Assembly (NCBI GenBank): GCA_009779915.1
Contig: WRBA01000010.1
Location: forward strand, 1 to 64,000
DNA: 64,000 bases
Source: Defluviitaleaceae bacterium
GTDB taxonomy: Bacteria > Bacillota > Clostridia > Lachnospirales > UBA5962
Direction: 5' to 3'
The notes beneath the pieces are model-generated. The model ran no database searches. It had not been told where the DNA came from and saw only the letters and a program-made list of their open reading frames with translations. Made by a program: the position numbers and the translations under genes. Positions 42,679 to 51,620 of the stretch are shown here, in pieces (position 1 is the stretch's first letter; each line of letters begins with the position of its first letter).

Positions 42679-45060
42679 ATGACGGTTTCTGAAATTTTTG
42701 ATGATTTAATGGAAAAAATCAAAATTAATAATCCGGATAGAGATTTATCGGATGTGACGAAAGCTTATGAAATGGCTTTAAATTCCCACGGGGAGCAACT
42801 TCGTAAATCTGGTGAACCTTATATTATCCACCCCCTGTCTGTGGCTGTAATACTTGCCGAGCTTGGTCTTGACATTGAAACTATTATAGGCGGCATACTT
42901 CACGATGTTATAGAGGATACGGAGTTTAAATACGAAGATTTGGTACATGAGTTTTCGCAATCTGTGGCGGATCTTGTGGATGGAGTGACAAAACTCGACA
43001 AAATCGAACTTCAAAAAGCCCTTGATGAGCAAGAAAGGGAAATTCTTACAGCTCAAATGGAAGAGACTCAGGAGCGGCGCATACGTGAAAAAAAGCTAAA
43101 ATATGAAGAAGAACGCGAAAAAGAACGTGAAAAAGAAGAAGCACTGCTGCGGGAGCGATTGTCGAGAAATGATGAAATGCAAGCCGAAAATTATCGAAAA
43201 ATGTTTATCGCAATGTCGAAAGATATTAGGGTTTTAGTTATTAAAATTGCGGATAGGCTGCATAATTTGCGGACTCTTAAATACATGGCTCTCGATAAGC
43301 AAAAGAAAATAGCCAAAGAAACATTGGATATATATGCGCCGCTGGCTCATAGGCTTGGTATGGCAAAAATTCGCTATGAAATAGAGGATATTGCGTTTAG
43401 GTATTACGACTCTGATGCTTACCACGACCTTGTGGGGCGAATAAGCCGCAAGCAAAGAGAGCGGGAAGATTATGTAAGGCGGATTGTAGAAAATATTGAG
43501 GTCAGAGTAAGGGAGGAAGGTATTAAAGCCCTTGTTGAAGGAAGACCGAAGCAGCATTTTAGTATTTACAAAAAAATGATGAGAAAAAGTATAACCCTTG
43601 ATCAAATATATGATCTTTACGCAATAAGGGCTATTGTTGATACAGTTGCGGATTGTTATGGAGTACTGGGCATAGTTCATGATATGTATACGCCGATACA
43701 GGGCAGGTTTAAAGACTATATTTCCATGCCGAAGGCTAATAAATACCAATCTCTTCATACAACTCTTATGGGTCATGAAGGAGAGCCTTTTGAGCTTCAA
43801 ATACGTACATGGGATATGCATAAAACGGCTGAATATGGCATCGCTGCACATTGGAAATATAAGGAGAATAAAGACAGTAAGAATACAGAAGGAAATGATA
43901 GCGATACAAGCTGGCTTTCACAAATATTGGAGTGGCAGAGAGAGCTGTCGGACAATAAAGAATATCTCTCGGAACTAAAGACGGAGCTTAGTATTTTCCA
44001 AGAGCATATATATTGCTTTACACCTAGAGGTGAGGTTGTAAGCCTTGCCGCAGGTTCTACTCCTATTGACTTTGCATATGCCATTCACTCTGCCGTAGGC
44101 AATACTATGATAGGGGCTAGAGTTAACGGCAATATTGCCTCTTTTGACCAAAAGCTGGAGTCAAGTGACAGGGTGGAAATTGTAACCAGCCGCAATTCAA
44201 CAGGACCTAAGCATGAATGGCTTAGTATAGTTAAAAGCAGCACAGCAAGAAGTAAGATTAATCAATGGTTTAAAAATCAAAATAAAGAAGAAAATATTAA
44301 TAAAGGCAAGGAGCTATTAGAAAGCGAAGCAAGGCGCAAAGATTTTGAATTTAGTGATCTTCTTACAGATATGCGCCAAGATATAGTACTTAGGAAATAT
44401 AATTATAATACAATAGAGCAGTTATATGCCTCAGTAGGGCATGGCGGTATTAAGGAAGGTCAGATAATAAACCGTCTTGTTGATGAGCATAACAGGGATG
44501 TTGAGCGTCAGCGACGTGTAGAGCTTCAGATAAGGGCCCTTGATGAAACGGTAATCTCTGAGGTAATGCAAATTGATGAGAGCGAAGCAAAGCGAAAAAA
44601 TCAATCAAGCGGTGTAGTTATCCAAGGAGTAGGGGATTTAGCTGTTCGATTCTCCAAATGCTGCAGCCCTGTGCCGGGAGATGAGATTGTGGGGTTTACA
44701 ACTCGCGGCCGCGGTGTTTCTGTTCATAGGACGGATTGCGCTAATATTGTGAATCTTCCGGTTGATGAGCGGAGCAGGCTTTTAGAAGCTTCGTGGAATA
44801 TACCTAAAAGTGCCCAAAACACCAGTTATAGAGCTGATTTGAATATTATATGTGAAGATAGAGCAGGCTTGATTTTAGATATATCGAAAATATTTTCTGA
44901 CGATAAGGTGCCGGTAAAAAATTTGAATGCCAGAAGTCAGGATAATGAAGCGATTTTTAATGTGACTATAGAAGTGACCTCAAGGGATCAATTAGATAAG
45001 GTTTGCAAGAAAATACTTGCCGTGCAAGGTGTAGCAGAGATAAAGCGGATGACAATGTAG
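42679..45060 (+). CDS. relA: Bifunctional (p)ppGpp synthetase/hydrolase (Rel) with insertion
   Basis: 793 residues. The HD hydrolase domain is intact (HPLSVA, ILHDVIEDT, ADRLHNLRTL). The synthetase domain has RFKDYISMPKANKYQSLHT and the ELQIRT motif. TGS (about 440-500), a zinc-finger/RIS region (CCSPVPGDEI) and a C-terminal ACT domain follow. Unusually, about 55 residues (111-165, very rich in Glu, Arg and Lys, a predicted coiled coil) are inserted between KLDKIEL and QAENYRKMF in the hydrolase domain, where most Rel proteins have under 10 residues. RBS AGAAAGGAGGGGG. Confidence 0.95.
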   Translation: MTVSEIFDDLMEKIKINNPDRDLSDVTKAYEMALNSHGEQLRKSGEPYIIHPLSVAVILAELGLDIETIIGGILHDVIEDTEFKYEDLVHEFSQSVADLVDGVTKLDKIELQKALDEQEREILTAQMEETQERRIREKKLKYEEEREKEREKEEALLRERLSRNDEMQAENYRKMFIAMSKDIRVLVIKIADRLHNLRTLKYMALDKQKKIAKETLDIYAPLAHRLGMAKIRYEIEDIAFRYYDSDAYHDLVGRISRKQREREDYVRRIVENIEVRVREEGIKALVEGRPKQHFSIYKKMMRKSITLDQIYDLYAIRAIVDTVADCYGVLGIVHDMYTPIQGRFKDYISMPKANKYQSLHTTLMGHEGEPFELQIRTWDMHKTAEYGIAAHWKYKENKDSKNTEGNDSDTSWLSQILEWQRELSDNKEYLSELKTELSIFQEHIYCFTPRGEVVSLAAGSTPIDFAYAIHSAVGNTMIGARVNGNIASFDQKLESSDRVEIVTSRNSTGPKHEWLSIVKSSTARSKINQWFKNQNKEENINKGKELLESEARRKDFEFSDLLTDMRQDIVLRKYNYNTIEQLYASVGHGGIKEGQIINRLVDEHNRDVERQRRVELQIRALDETVISEVMQIDESEAKRKNQSSGVVIQGVGDLAVRFSKCCSPVPGDEIVGFTTRGRGVSVHRTDCANIVNLPVDERSRLLEASWNIPKSAQNTSYRADLNIICEDRAGLILDISKIFSDDKVPVKNLNARSQDNEAIFNVTIEVTSRDQLDKVCKKILAVQGVAEIKRMTM

Positions 45061-45071
45061 GAGAGATTTTT

Positions 45072-45524
45072 ATGAGATGTATAATACAGCGGGTTAGCCG
45101 CGCTAAAGTGAGTGTGGATAACAAAGTGATAGGGGAAATAGAGAAAGGGATAATGGTTTTAGTTGGCGTTGCCGAGTCGGATGACGAAAAAACTTTCGAT
45201 TATATGGCGGGGAAGCTTATACATTTAAGGATATTCCCTGATGAAAATGATAAGATGAATCTATCCACAGAGGATATAGGGGGCGGTATACTTCTTGTGC
45301 CTAATTTCACATTGTACGGTGATGCCCATAAGGGCAGGCGGCCTTCTTATATAGCAGGAGCACCTCCTAATATAGCGGCGGATATATTTGGTAGTTTTGT
45401 TGAATATGTAAAAAATCAATTTGATGGCAAAGTTGATTGCGGTGAATTTGGTGCTCATATGGATGTTGAGCTTATTAACGACGGACCGGTTACGATTTTA
45501 TTGGATTCGGACAAGACCTTTTAG
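45072..45524 (+). CDS. dtd: D-aminoacyl-tRNA deacylase
   Basis: 150 residues from ATG 45072 after GGAGAG; a longer frame from 45003 overlaps rel. It hydrolyses D-aminoacyl-tRNAs, recycling tRNA. The Gly-cisPro motif is NDGPVT near the C-terminus. The other active-site motif, usually SQFTLY, reads PNFTLY here. The stop codon TAG overlaps the first bases of a large inverted-repeat element. Downstream of rel, as is usual. Confidence 0.92.
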   Translation: MRCIIQRVSRAKVSVDNKVIGEIEKGIMVLVGVAESDDEKTFDYMAGKLIHLRIFPDENDKMNLSTEDIGGGILLVPNFTLYGDAHKGRRPSYIAGAPPNIAADIFGSFVEYVKNQFDGKVDCGEFGAHMDVELINDGPVTILLDSDKTF

Positions 45525-45808
45525 AGCCTGTTTAGTATCTCGCTTTCAGAGGGCTTTTGAGGAAATTTTTGTCAGGTGCGGAAACACCGACCCGCGGGAA
45601 CCCATTAAAGCCTGCTTTAATGGGCTGGTCGGACGCTTTGCGTCCTGCTCGCCCAAGCATCCCGGGTAGCAGGCGACACATAATCGAAGATATTACGTAA
45701 AGCCACCCCAAAAAGCTTCGCTTTTCAGGGACCCCGTCGGAGGTGTTGACAAAGCATGGCGGAAAATTTACCAAAAGCACATCGGAATGGAGATACTAAA
45801 CAGGCTCT
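45523..45808. repeat. Inverted-repeat element, 286 bp, with perfect 19-bp ends
   Basis: The ends AGAGCCTGTTTAGTATCTC and GAGATACTAAACAGGCTCT are perfect complements. Inner arms (GAGGAAATTTTTGTCA... and ...TGACAAAGCATGGCGG) continue the pairing. The middle holds several GC-rich hairpins and the 45-nt module shared with the toxin leader. It has the form of a miniature inverted-repeat transposable element, but I see no clear target duplication and no transposase. Confidence 0.75.
45623..45667 (+). ncRNA. 45-nt structured module, copy 2
   Basis: Same 10-nt and 24-nt flanks as 31733-31777, but the internal 11 nt are ACGCTTTGCGT, forming a different perfect stem. No toxin frame follows this copy. 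Confidence 0.5.
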
Positions 45809-45828
45809 TAGAAAGCAGGGATTATTTG

Positions 45829-46371
45829 ATGGAAAATAGGGTTGAGGTACTTAGAACTTATATTGATAAGCTTATAGAAAACAAAGAGAAGGGCAAATAT
45901 TGGTGTTTGGCAAGGCATATGTATGCTGTGTCCCAATTTGCGGCAATGCTTGCAATAAAACGTGGGCTAAACCCTGAAATTGCGATAATGACAGGGCTTT
46001 TACATGATATATATACATTACTTACCGACAACCATGACGACCATGCGAATTTAGGCGCAATCAAAGCAAAAGAGATACTGACAGAGCTTAAAATCACCAC
46101 TCCTGAAGAAACGTCTATGATATGCAATGCCATTAAAAATCATAGTTCAAAAGGTACTGCACATTCAGGGTACAGCCAAACCCTTAAAGATGCGGATGTG
46201 CTTAGTCATTATTTTCATAACCCTTCTTTGGGGCTGGAAACTATTGGTAAGCAAAATTACGAAATTGAAAAGATGATACTTACAAAGCTCTTTGACGAGC
46301 TTGAATTAAATAGGGATGAGTATTTACCTGTAGATAGATTCAAATCAATTGTAAAGAATTGTGAAAACTAA
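45829..46371 (+). CDS. HD-domain phosphohydrolase (YqeK-like)
   Basis: 180 residues from ATG 45829, seven bases after AGGGA. A start at 45787 (MEILNRLL...) is rejected because those codons are the terminal repeat of the element. HD residues: ARHMYAVSQFA, LLHDIYT and NHSSKGTAHS, then LKDADVLSH. The pattern fits the YqeK/HD superfamily, whose members cleave nucleotides such as Ap4A; the exact substrate is uncertain. It sits between dtd and the MBL gene. Confidence 0.82.
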   Translation: MENRVEVLRTYIDKLIENKEKGKYWCLARHMYAVSQFAAMLAIKRGLNPEIAIMTGLLHDIYTLLTDNHDDHANLGAIKAKEILTELKITTPEETSMICNAIKNHSSKGTAHSGYSQTLKDADVLSHYFHNPSLGLETIGKQNYEIEKMILTKLFDELELNRDEYLPVDRFKSIVKNCEN

Positions 46372-46383
46372 GGAGGAAAAACA

Positions 46384-47019
46384 TTGAAAGTACTGCATAT
46401 GCCGGTAGCACCTTATTACACCAACTCATATATTTATTACGACGAAAACACCTTAGAAGCTGCCGTTATAGACCCGGGCGGCTCTGCTGATAAGCTTATG
46501 GACACAGCAAAGGAAAATGGGCTTACGATCAAATATATTCTCCTTACTCACGGGCATTTTGATCATATTGCAGGGGCTAATGAACTTAAGGTTTTAAGCG
46601 GGGCGCAGGTTATTGCTTTTGAAGATGAGGATGAGCTTTTAAAAAGTGCTGATATGAACCTTTCGCTAATTGGAATGGGGAAGGGCGTGATTATAAACTC
46701 TGACAAACTCCTTAAAGAGGGAGATTTTGTTGATGTTGGCAATGGTAAGCTTGCCCTTATCCACACTCCGGGGCATACCGCCGGAGGGGTATGTTATTAT
46801 GATGAGGAAAACGGCATATTATTCTCCGGTGACACTTTATTTAAAGGTACAACTGGTCGTTATGACCTTCCAACCAGCGATGGAGCGGCTCTTTTTGCAA
46901 GTATAAAAAAGAAGCTTTTTACCTTACCTGATGATGTTAAGGTGCTGCCCGGTCATGAGGCAAGCACTACTATAGGCTTTGAGAAAGCTAATAACAGAGT
47001 GGCTGCTGATGGACTATAA
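46384..47019 (+). CDS. MBL-fold hydrolase, glyoxalase II-like
   Basis: 211 residues from a TTG start with GGAGGA upstream. Metal ligands in LTHGHFDHIAG (HxHxDH), HTPGHTAGG and LFSGDTLFKG, with the last His in LPGHEAST. Family members hydrolyse S-lactoylglutathione or other thioesters and occur in the rel-hemZ-hisS neighbourhood of many Clostridia. The final 11 bases overlap the hemZ start. Confidence 0.88.
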   Translation: MKVLHMPVAPYYTNSYIYYDENTLEAAVIDPGGSADKLMDTAKENGLTIKYILLTHGHFDHIAGANELKVLSGAQVIAFEDEDELLKSADMNLSLIGMGKGVIINSDKLLKEGDFVDVGNGKLALIHTPGHTAGGVCYYDEENGILFSGDTLFKGTTGRYDLPTSDGAALFASIKKKLFTLPDDVKVLPGHEASTTIGFEKANNRVAADGL

Positions 47020-48466
47020 AATCATTGGGCATGGTCACACAGCCGCGGTAGTTGACATGATTCAGGTCTTTTTCCCTAATGAGAAATATAAGGCACTTGA
47101 AGACAATGAAGTATCCCTAAGATTCATAGAGTCGCGTTATGAAAATGGGCTGATTTCGGCTCGTTTTTTTGTAGATTCGAAGGTAGTTGGGGACGCGGTG
47201 TTACTTTGCCATGCTGCTGATAATGCCTATAAGATTAAGCATAGTATTTACGAGGTTTTTAAAGGTGAGTATAAGCCTCCTTGGGGGATACTTACAGGTA
47301 TTCGACCGGCGAAAATAGTTTCCGGTATGTTAAATGAAAGTTTGGATGATGAGCAAATTATTTCTCATATGAGTGAGGCATTTTTAGTTTCAGCGGACAA
47401 AGTCAGGCTATGTATTGAAGTGGCAAAGGCGGAAAAAAGTATACTTGAAAGAAGTCCTGAACCTGATAATAGCTATAGTTTATATATAGGTATCCCCTTC
47501 TGCCCGTCAAGATGTTTATATTGCTCTTTTACTTCATACCCTGTAATAAAATACGCACACCTTATGAGCGGTTATGTTGAGACACTTAAAAAAGAGCTGG
47601 ATTATGTAGCAGGGCTTTTTAGTGATAAAGCTCTTGAGACTATCTATATCGGTGGGGGAACCCCTACAAGCCTTGATGATAAAAGCTTTACGGAGCTTCT
47701 TTCATATATTGAAAAAAGATTTGATTTGTCAAATCTTAGAGAATACACTGTAGAGGCCGGCCGAGCGGACACTATTACTAGTGAAAAATTAGACATTATG
47801 CGACAATTTAACATAAGCCGGATTTCCATAAACCCTCAATCCATAAATGATAAAACCCTTGTAAAAATCGGGCGAAATCATACATGGGCGGAGTTTATGG
47901 AAGCGTATGACTTGGCTAGGGCTAAAGACTTTAACCATATAAATATTGATCTTATACTGGGATTGCCTGATGAAAATGAAATTGATGTGGAGAATACCTT
48001 TAAAGTTGTAACAACCCTTGCCCCGGATGAAATTACTGTTCATACTCTTGCCTTAAAGAGGGCTTCCAGGCTTAAGGAAGAACTTTCCGAAAATGCACTT
48101 GCCCAAAAGGCGCAAATGGAAAAATTCCTAAGCTTATCCAAATATTATATGGACAATTTTTCTTATAAGCCTTATTATATGTACAGGCAAAAAAATACCC
48201 TGGGGAACTTTGAAAATATAGGTTATAGAAAATTTGAATTTGGCTGTATTTACAATGTAAAAATTATGGAGGAGTGCCAAAATATTGCAGCTGTAGGCGC
48301 AGGGGCCGTATCTAAATTTGTAAATAGGGAAACAAACCGCATAGAGCGCGCCTTTGCGGTTAAAAATGTGGATGAATATATTGGTAGAATAGATGAGATG
48401 ATTAAGAGAAAGGCTGCGGCGTATTATAAAGCCGCAGAGGAGGTTGAAAATTATGCTGACAACTAA
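47009..48466 (+). CDS. hemZ: Oxygen-independent coproporphyrinogen III oxidase-like radical SAM protein
   Basis: 485 residues from ATG 47009, overlapping the MBL gene. The radical-SAM cluster motif is CPSRCLYCSF near residue 165; IYIGGGTPTSL and RISINPQS are further family motifs. A roughly 150-residue N-terminal extension is typical of HemZ compared with HemN. Anaerobic coproporphyrinogen oxidation and heme-transfer roles are both described for relatives; which applies here is open. The ribosome binding site is weak, fitting translational coupling. Confidence 0.9.
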   Translation: MDYKIIGHGHTAAVVDMIQVFFPNEKYKALEDNEVSLRFIESRYENGLISARFFVDSKVVGDAVLLCHAADNAYKIKHSIYEVFKGEYKPPWGILTGIRPAKIVSGMLNESLDDEQIISHMSEAFLVSADKVRLCIEVAKAEKSILERSPEPDNSYSLYIGIPFCPSRCLYCSFTSYPVIKYAHLMSGYVETLKKELDYVAGLFSDKALETIYIGGGTPTSLDDKSFTELLSYIEKRFDLSNLREYTVEAGRADTITSEKLDIMRQFNISRISINPQSINDKTLVKIGRNHTWAEFMEAYDLARAKDFNHINIDLILGLPDENEIDVENTFKVVTTLAPDEITVHTLALKRASRLKEELSENALAQKAQMEKFLSLSKYYMDNFSYKPYYMYRQKNTLGNFENIGYRKFEFGCIYNVKIMEECQNIAAVGAGAVSKFVNRETNRIERAFAVKNVDEYIGRIDEMIKRKAAAYYKAAEEVENYADN

Positions 48467-49712
48467 ACCTAAAGGCACATTAGATGTATATGGAGTGGAC
48501 AGCTACCATTGGCATTGGATGGAGGAGAAAATTAGGGGAATAAGCGAGCTTTACGGTGCTACGGAAATACGTACACCGACTTTTGAACATACGGAGCTTT
48601 TTGCCAAAAACGTTGGCGAGACAACGGATATAGTCAATAAGGAAATGTATACATTTCTTGACAGAGGCGGCAGGAGTCTTTCTTTGCGCCCTGAAGGCAC
48701 TGCAGGAGCAATCCGTTGTTTTGTGGAAGATAAGCTTTACGCAGGGGTACTTCCTGCTAAATTTTATTATATGATGAGCGTTTTTAGAGGGGAAAAGCCT
48801 CAAAAAGGAAGATATCGTGAGCATCATCAATTTGGGGTGGAGTTTATTGGTCCTTATGAGCCTGAAAATGATGTGGAAGTTATTTCTATTGCCAAGGATG
48901 TGCTGGATGCTATTGGTGCAAAAGCTACATTGCATATTAATTCTATAGGGGAAGCAGAGGCACGGGAGCAATATCATAATGTGTTAAAAAGCTATATTGG
49001 CGGCAATTTAGAGCATATGTGCGAGGATTGCAAAAGCAGGGTAGATAGAAACCCTCTTAGAGCACTTGACTGTAAAGTGGAGAAGTGTAAAAAGATAATG
49101 GAAGATGCGCCAAGCATACAAGAGTCATTAAATGAAGCGGATAAAGAGCATTTTGAGGGGGTTTTAAAGCTCTTGGACACTCTTAATATAGCTTATGTGG
49201 TAAATCCAAGGATTGTGCGAGGGCTTGACTATTATACCCGCACTGTGTTCGAATTTATAGATGAGGAATCATTAGGCGCCCAAAGTACCCTTTGCGGCGG
49301 TGGGCGTTATGACAATGTAGTTGAGACCACGGGAGGGCCTAAAACCGGTTCTGTAGGCTTTGGTATGGGTATGGAGCGGCTTTTAATGAGTGCTAAGGCA
49401 AACGGTAAAGTATCTGATGATTTAGTGCCAAGGCGGCAGGTGTTCATAGGTTATATTGGCGATAAAGGCAGGTTTTTAAGCCAAAAACTGGTGTATGAGC
49501 TGCGAAAATGCGGGGTGCGTGCCGACAGTGATACCATGGGCCGAGGTTTAAAGGCCCAGCTTAAATATGCAGATAGAATAAACGCCAAATATAGCCTCGT
49601 ACTTGGCGATGATGAAATAGAAAAAGGTGTAGTCCAAATAAAAGATATGGACTCAGGTGACAAATACGATGTAAAAATAGATGAACTTGAAAGTTTTTTT
49701 AAGACTGTTTAA
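48453..49712 (+). CDS. hisS: Histidine-tRNA ligase
   Basis: 419 residues from ATG 48453 (GGAGG 9 bases upstream), giving MLTTKPKGTLDVYG. Class II motifs: motif 2 FRGEKPQKGRYREHHQFGVE, histidine-binding RGLDYYTRTVFEF, motif 3 GFGMGMERLL. A C-terminal anticodon-binding domain ends the protein. It overlaps hemZ by 14 bases. Confidence 0.95.
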   Translation: MLTTKPKGTLDVYGVDSYHWHWMEEKIRGISELYGATEIRTPTFEHTELFAKNVGETTDIVNKEMYTFLDRGGRSLSLRPEGTAGAIRCFVEDKLYAGVLPAKFYYMMSVFRGEKPQKGRYREHHQFGVEFIGPYEPENDVEVISIAKDVLDAIGAKATLHINSIGEAEAREQYHNVLKSYIGGNLEHMCEDCKSRVDRNPLRALDCKVEKCKKIMEDAPSIQESLNEADKEHFEGVLKLLDTLNIAYVVNPRIVRGLDYYTRTVFEFIDEESLGAQSTLCGGGRYDNVVETTGGPKTGSVGFGMGMERLLMSAKANGKVSDDLVPRRQVFIGYIGDKGRFLSQKLVYELRKCGVRADSDTMGRGLKAQLKYADRINAKYSLVLGDDEIEKGVVQIKDMDSGDKYDVKIDELESFFKTV

Positions 49713-49727
49713 ATAAGGAGAGATAGT

Positions 49728-51542
49728 ATGTCTGAATCAATGGAAGGTATGAAGAGAACTCATATGTGCGCTGAGGTTACTGAGAAATTTGCCAGTCAGC
49801 GGGTTACGGTAATGGGTTGGGTTAATAAAAGACGAGATTTAGGTCAGCTGATATTTATTTCCCTCAGGGATAGAAGCGGGCTTGTGCAAGGTGTAATTGA
49901 TGAAAACAGCGCGAAGCCTGAGGTGTTTTCCAAAGTTTCCAATGTACGTGGGGAGTTTGTTGTCGCTTTCTCAGGGGAAGTAATACTTAGGACTCCCGGC
50001 AATATTAACGAAGATATGGAAACTGGTAAAATTGAAATTGCAATTGATGAATTTAGGGTGCTAAGTGAGGCGGATGTGCCTCCGTTCCAGGTGGCTGATA
50101 AAGGGGTTAAAGAGGACTTGCGCCTTAAATACCGCTATATTGACCTTAGGCGCCCTGAAATGCAGAAAAACTTTATACTCCGCCACAATGTTTGCAAAAG
50201 CGTTAGGGATTATTTATCAAATAACGGCTTTTTAGAGGTGGAAACGCCGATTCTAACTAAAAGCACACCGGAAGGGGCAAGGGATTATCTTGTGCCCAGT
50301 CGTGTATATCCGGGGAATTTTTATGCCCTTCCTCAGTCCCCTCAGCAATTTAAACAAATGCTTATGATATCAGGCTTTGACAAGTATTTTCAGATAGTTA
50401 AATGCTTCCGTGATGAGGATTTAAGGGCTGATCGCCAGCCGGAATTTACCCAGATAGATATTGAAATGTCCTTTGTCAATGAGGAAGATGTTATCGAAAT
50501 GAACGAAGGGCTTGTTAAAACTGTGCTTAAAGATGTAGCAGGGGTTGAGCTTGCGACACCGTTGCCACGTATAACTTTTAAAGAGGCTATGGAGCGGTAC
50601 GGTTCCGATAAGCCTGATATACGCTTTGGCATGGAGCTTAATAATATTACAGATATGGTATCTGATATGGATTTTCCAGTTTTTAAGGAAGTGGTTGGTT
50701 TAGGCGGTTCTGTGAGGGGGATTAACGCAATAGGCTGTGCCAAATATTCCAGAAAGCAGATAGATAGCCTTGTGGAATTTGTTAAAACTTATGGTGCCAA
50801 GGGCTTAGTATGGATTTCCTTAGCTGAAAACGGTGAGATTAAGTCCTCTGCCACAAAATTCTTTACTGATGAAAAGATGAGTGAGATAATCGCTGCCTTT
50901 GATGCAAATCCGGGGGATCTTATACTCATATGTGCAGGAGTTAATGATATAGTATTCGATTCTCTAGGGGCTCTTAGATGTGAAATTGCGAAGCGTGAAG
51001 AAATAGCAAAAGATGATGATTATAAACTCCTTTGGGTTACGGATTTTCCTCTTCTTGAATGGAGCGAGGAAGATGACAGATTTTATGCCCGCCATCACCC
51101 TTTCACCTCTCCTAAAGAGGAGGACATGGATAAACTGGACAAGGCACCGGAAGCTGTGCGAGCCAAAGCATACGACCTTGTGGCAAATGGGTATGAGCTT
51201 GCCGGCGGCAGTTTAAGGATATATCAAAACGAAATGCAGCAAAAAATGTTTGAAATGCTTGGCTTTACTAAGGAATCTGCACAGGAGCGGTTTGGCTATT
51301 TCTTAGAAGCTTTTAAATACGGCACGCCTCCTCACGGCGGTATAGCTTATGGGCTTGACAGGCTTGTAATGCTGCTTGCAGGGGTTAATGCTATAAGGGA
51401 TGTTATAGCTTTCCCTAAAGTTAAAGATGCCAGCTGTCCTCTTACAGACTCCCCTGGAGAGGTGGATCAGATGCAGCTTGATGAGCTTGGGCTTAGGGTA
51501 GAGAAGATGGTAGGGCGTAGTGAAAGTGCGGATGAAAATTAA
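49728..51542 (+). CDS. aspS: Aspartate-tRNA ligase
   Basis: 604 residues. N-terminal OB fold (GWVNKRRDLGQLIFISLRDRSG), class II motif 2 in FRDEDLRADRQPEFTQID, a bacterial GAD insertion domain (about 300-420), and motif 3 in YGLDRLVMLLAG. Length and insertion fit the bacterial type; whether it discriminates against tRNA-Asn cannot be read off here. RBS AAGGAGAG. It closes the rel to aspS series. Confidence 0.95.
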   Translation: MSESMEGMKRTHMCAEVTEKFASQRVTVMGWVNKRRDLGQLIFISLRDRSGLVQGVIDENSAKPEVFSKVSNVRGEFVVAFSGEVILRTPGNINEDMETGKIEIAIDEFRVLSEADVPPFQVADKGVKEDLRLKYRYIDLRRPEMQKNFILRHNVCKSVRDYLSNNGFLEVETPILTKSTPEGARDYLVPSRVYPGNFYALPQSPQQFKQMLMISGFDKYFQIVKCFRDEDLRADRQPEFTQIDIEMSFVNEEDVIEMNEGLVKTVLKDVAGVELATPLPRITFKEAMERYGSDKPDIRFGMELNNITDMVSDMDFPVFKEVVGLGGSVRGINAIGCAKYSRKQIDSLVEFVKTYGAKGLVWISLAENGEIKSSATKFFTDEKMSEIIAAFDANPGDLILICAGVNDIVFDSLGALRCEIAKREEIAKDDDYKLLWVTDFPLLEWSEEDDRFYARHHPFTSPKEEDMDKLDKAPEAVRAKAYDLVANGYELAGGSLRIYQNEMQQKMFEMLGFTKESAQERFGYFLEAFKYGTPPHGGIAYGLDRLVMLLAGVNAIRDVIAFPKVKDASCPLTDSPGEVDQMQLDELGLRVEKMVGRSESADEN

Positions 51543-51557
51543 AATATGTATAAATAA

Positions 51558-51591
51558 TTATCCCCGAGGTTTTATAAAGCCCCGGGGATAA
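51558..51591 (+). terminator. Terminator after aspS
   Basis: TTATCCCCG / CGGGGATAA stem starting 15 bases after the stop codon. The T-run is short. Confidence 0.65.
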
Positions 51592-51620
51592 TATTAACCA
51601 AAACGAGGGAGGATAATTAA

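Noticed and set aside
43234-43851. 205-codon antisense frame within rel
   Set aside because: Fully antisense to a conserved enzyme and itself without family features.
45523-45808. T-box riboswitch for the downstream aspS/hisS genes
   Set aside because: No T-box sequence (TGGnACC) or specifier arrangement; the structure is explained by inverted repeats and lies far from the synthetase genes.
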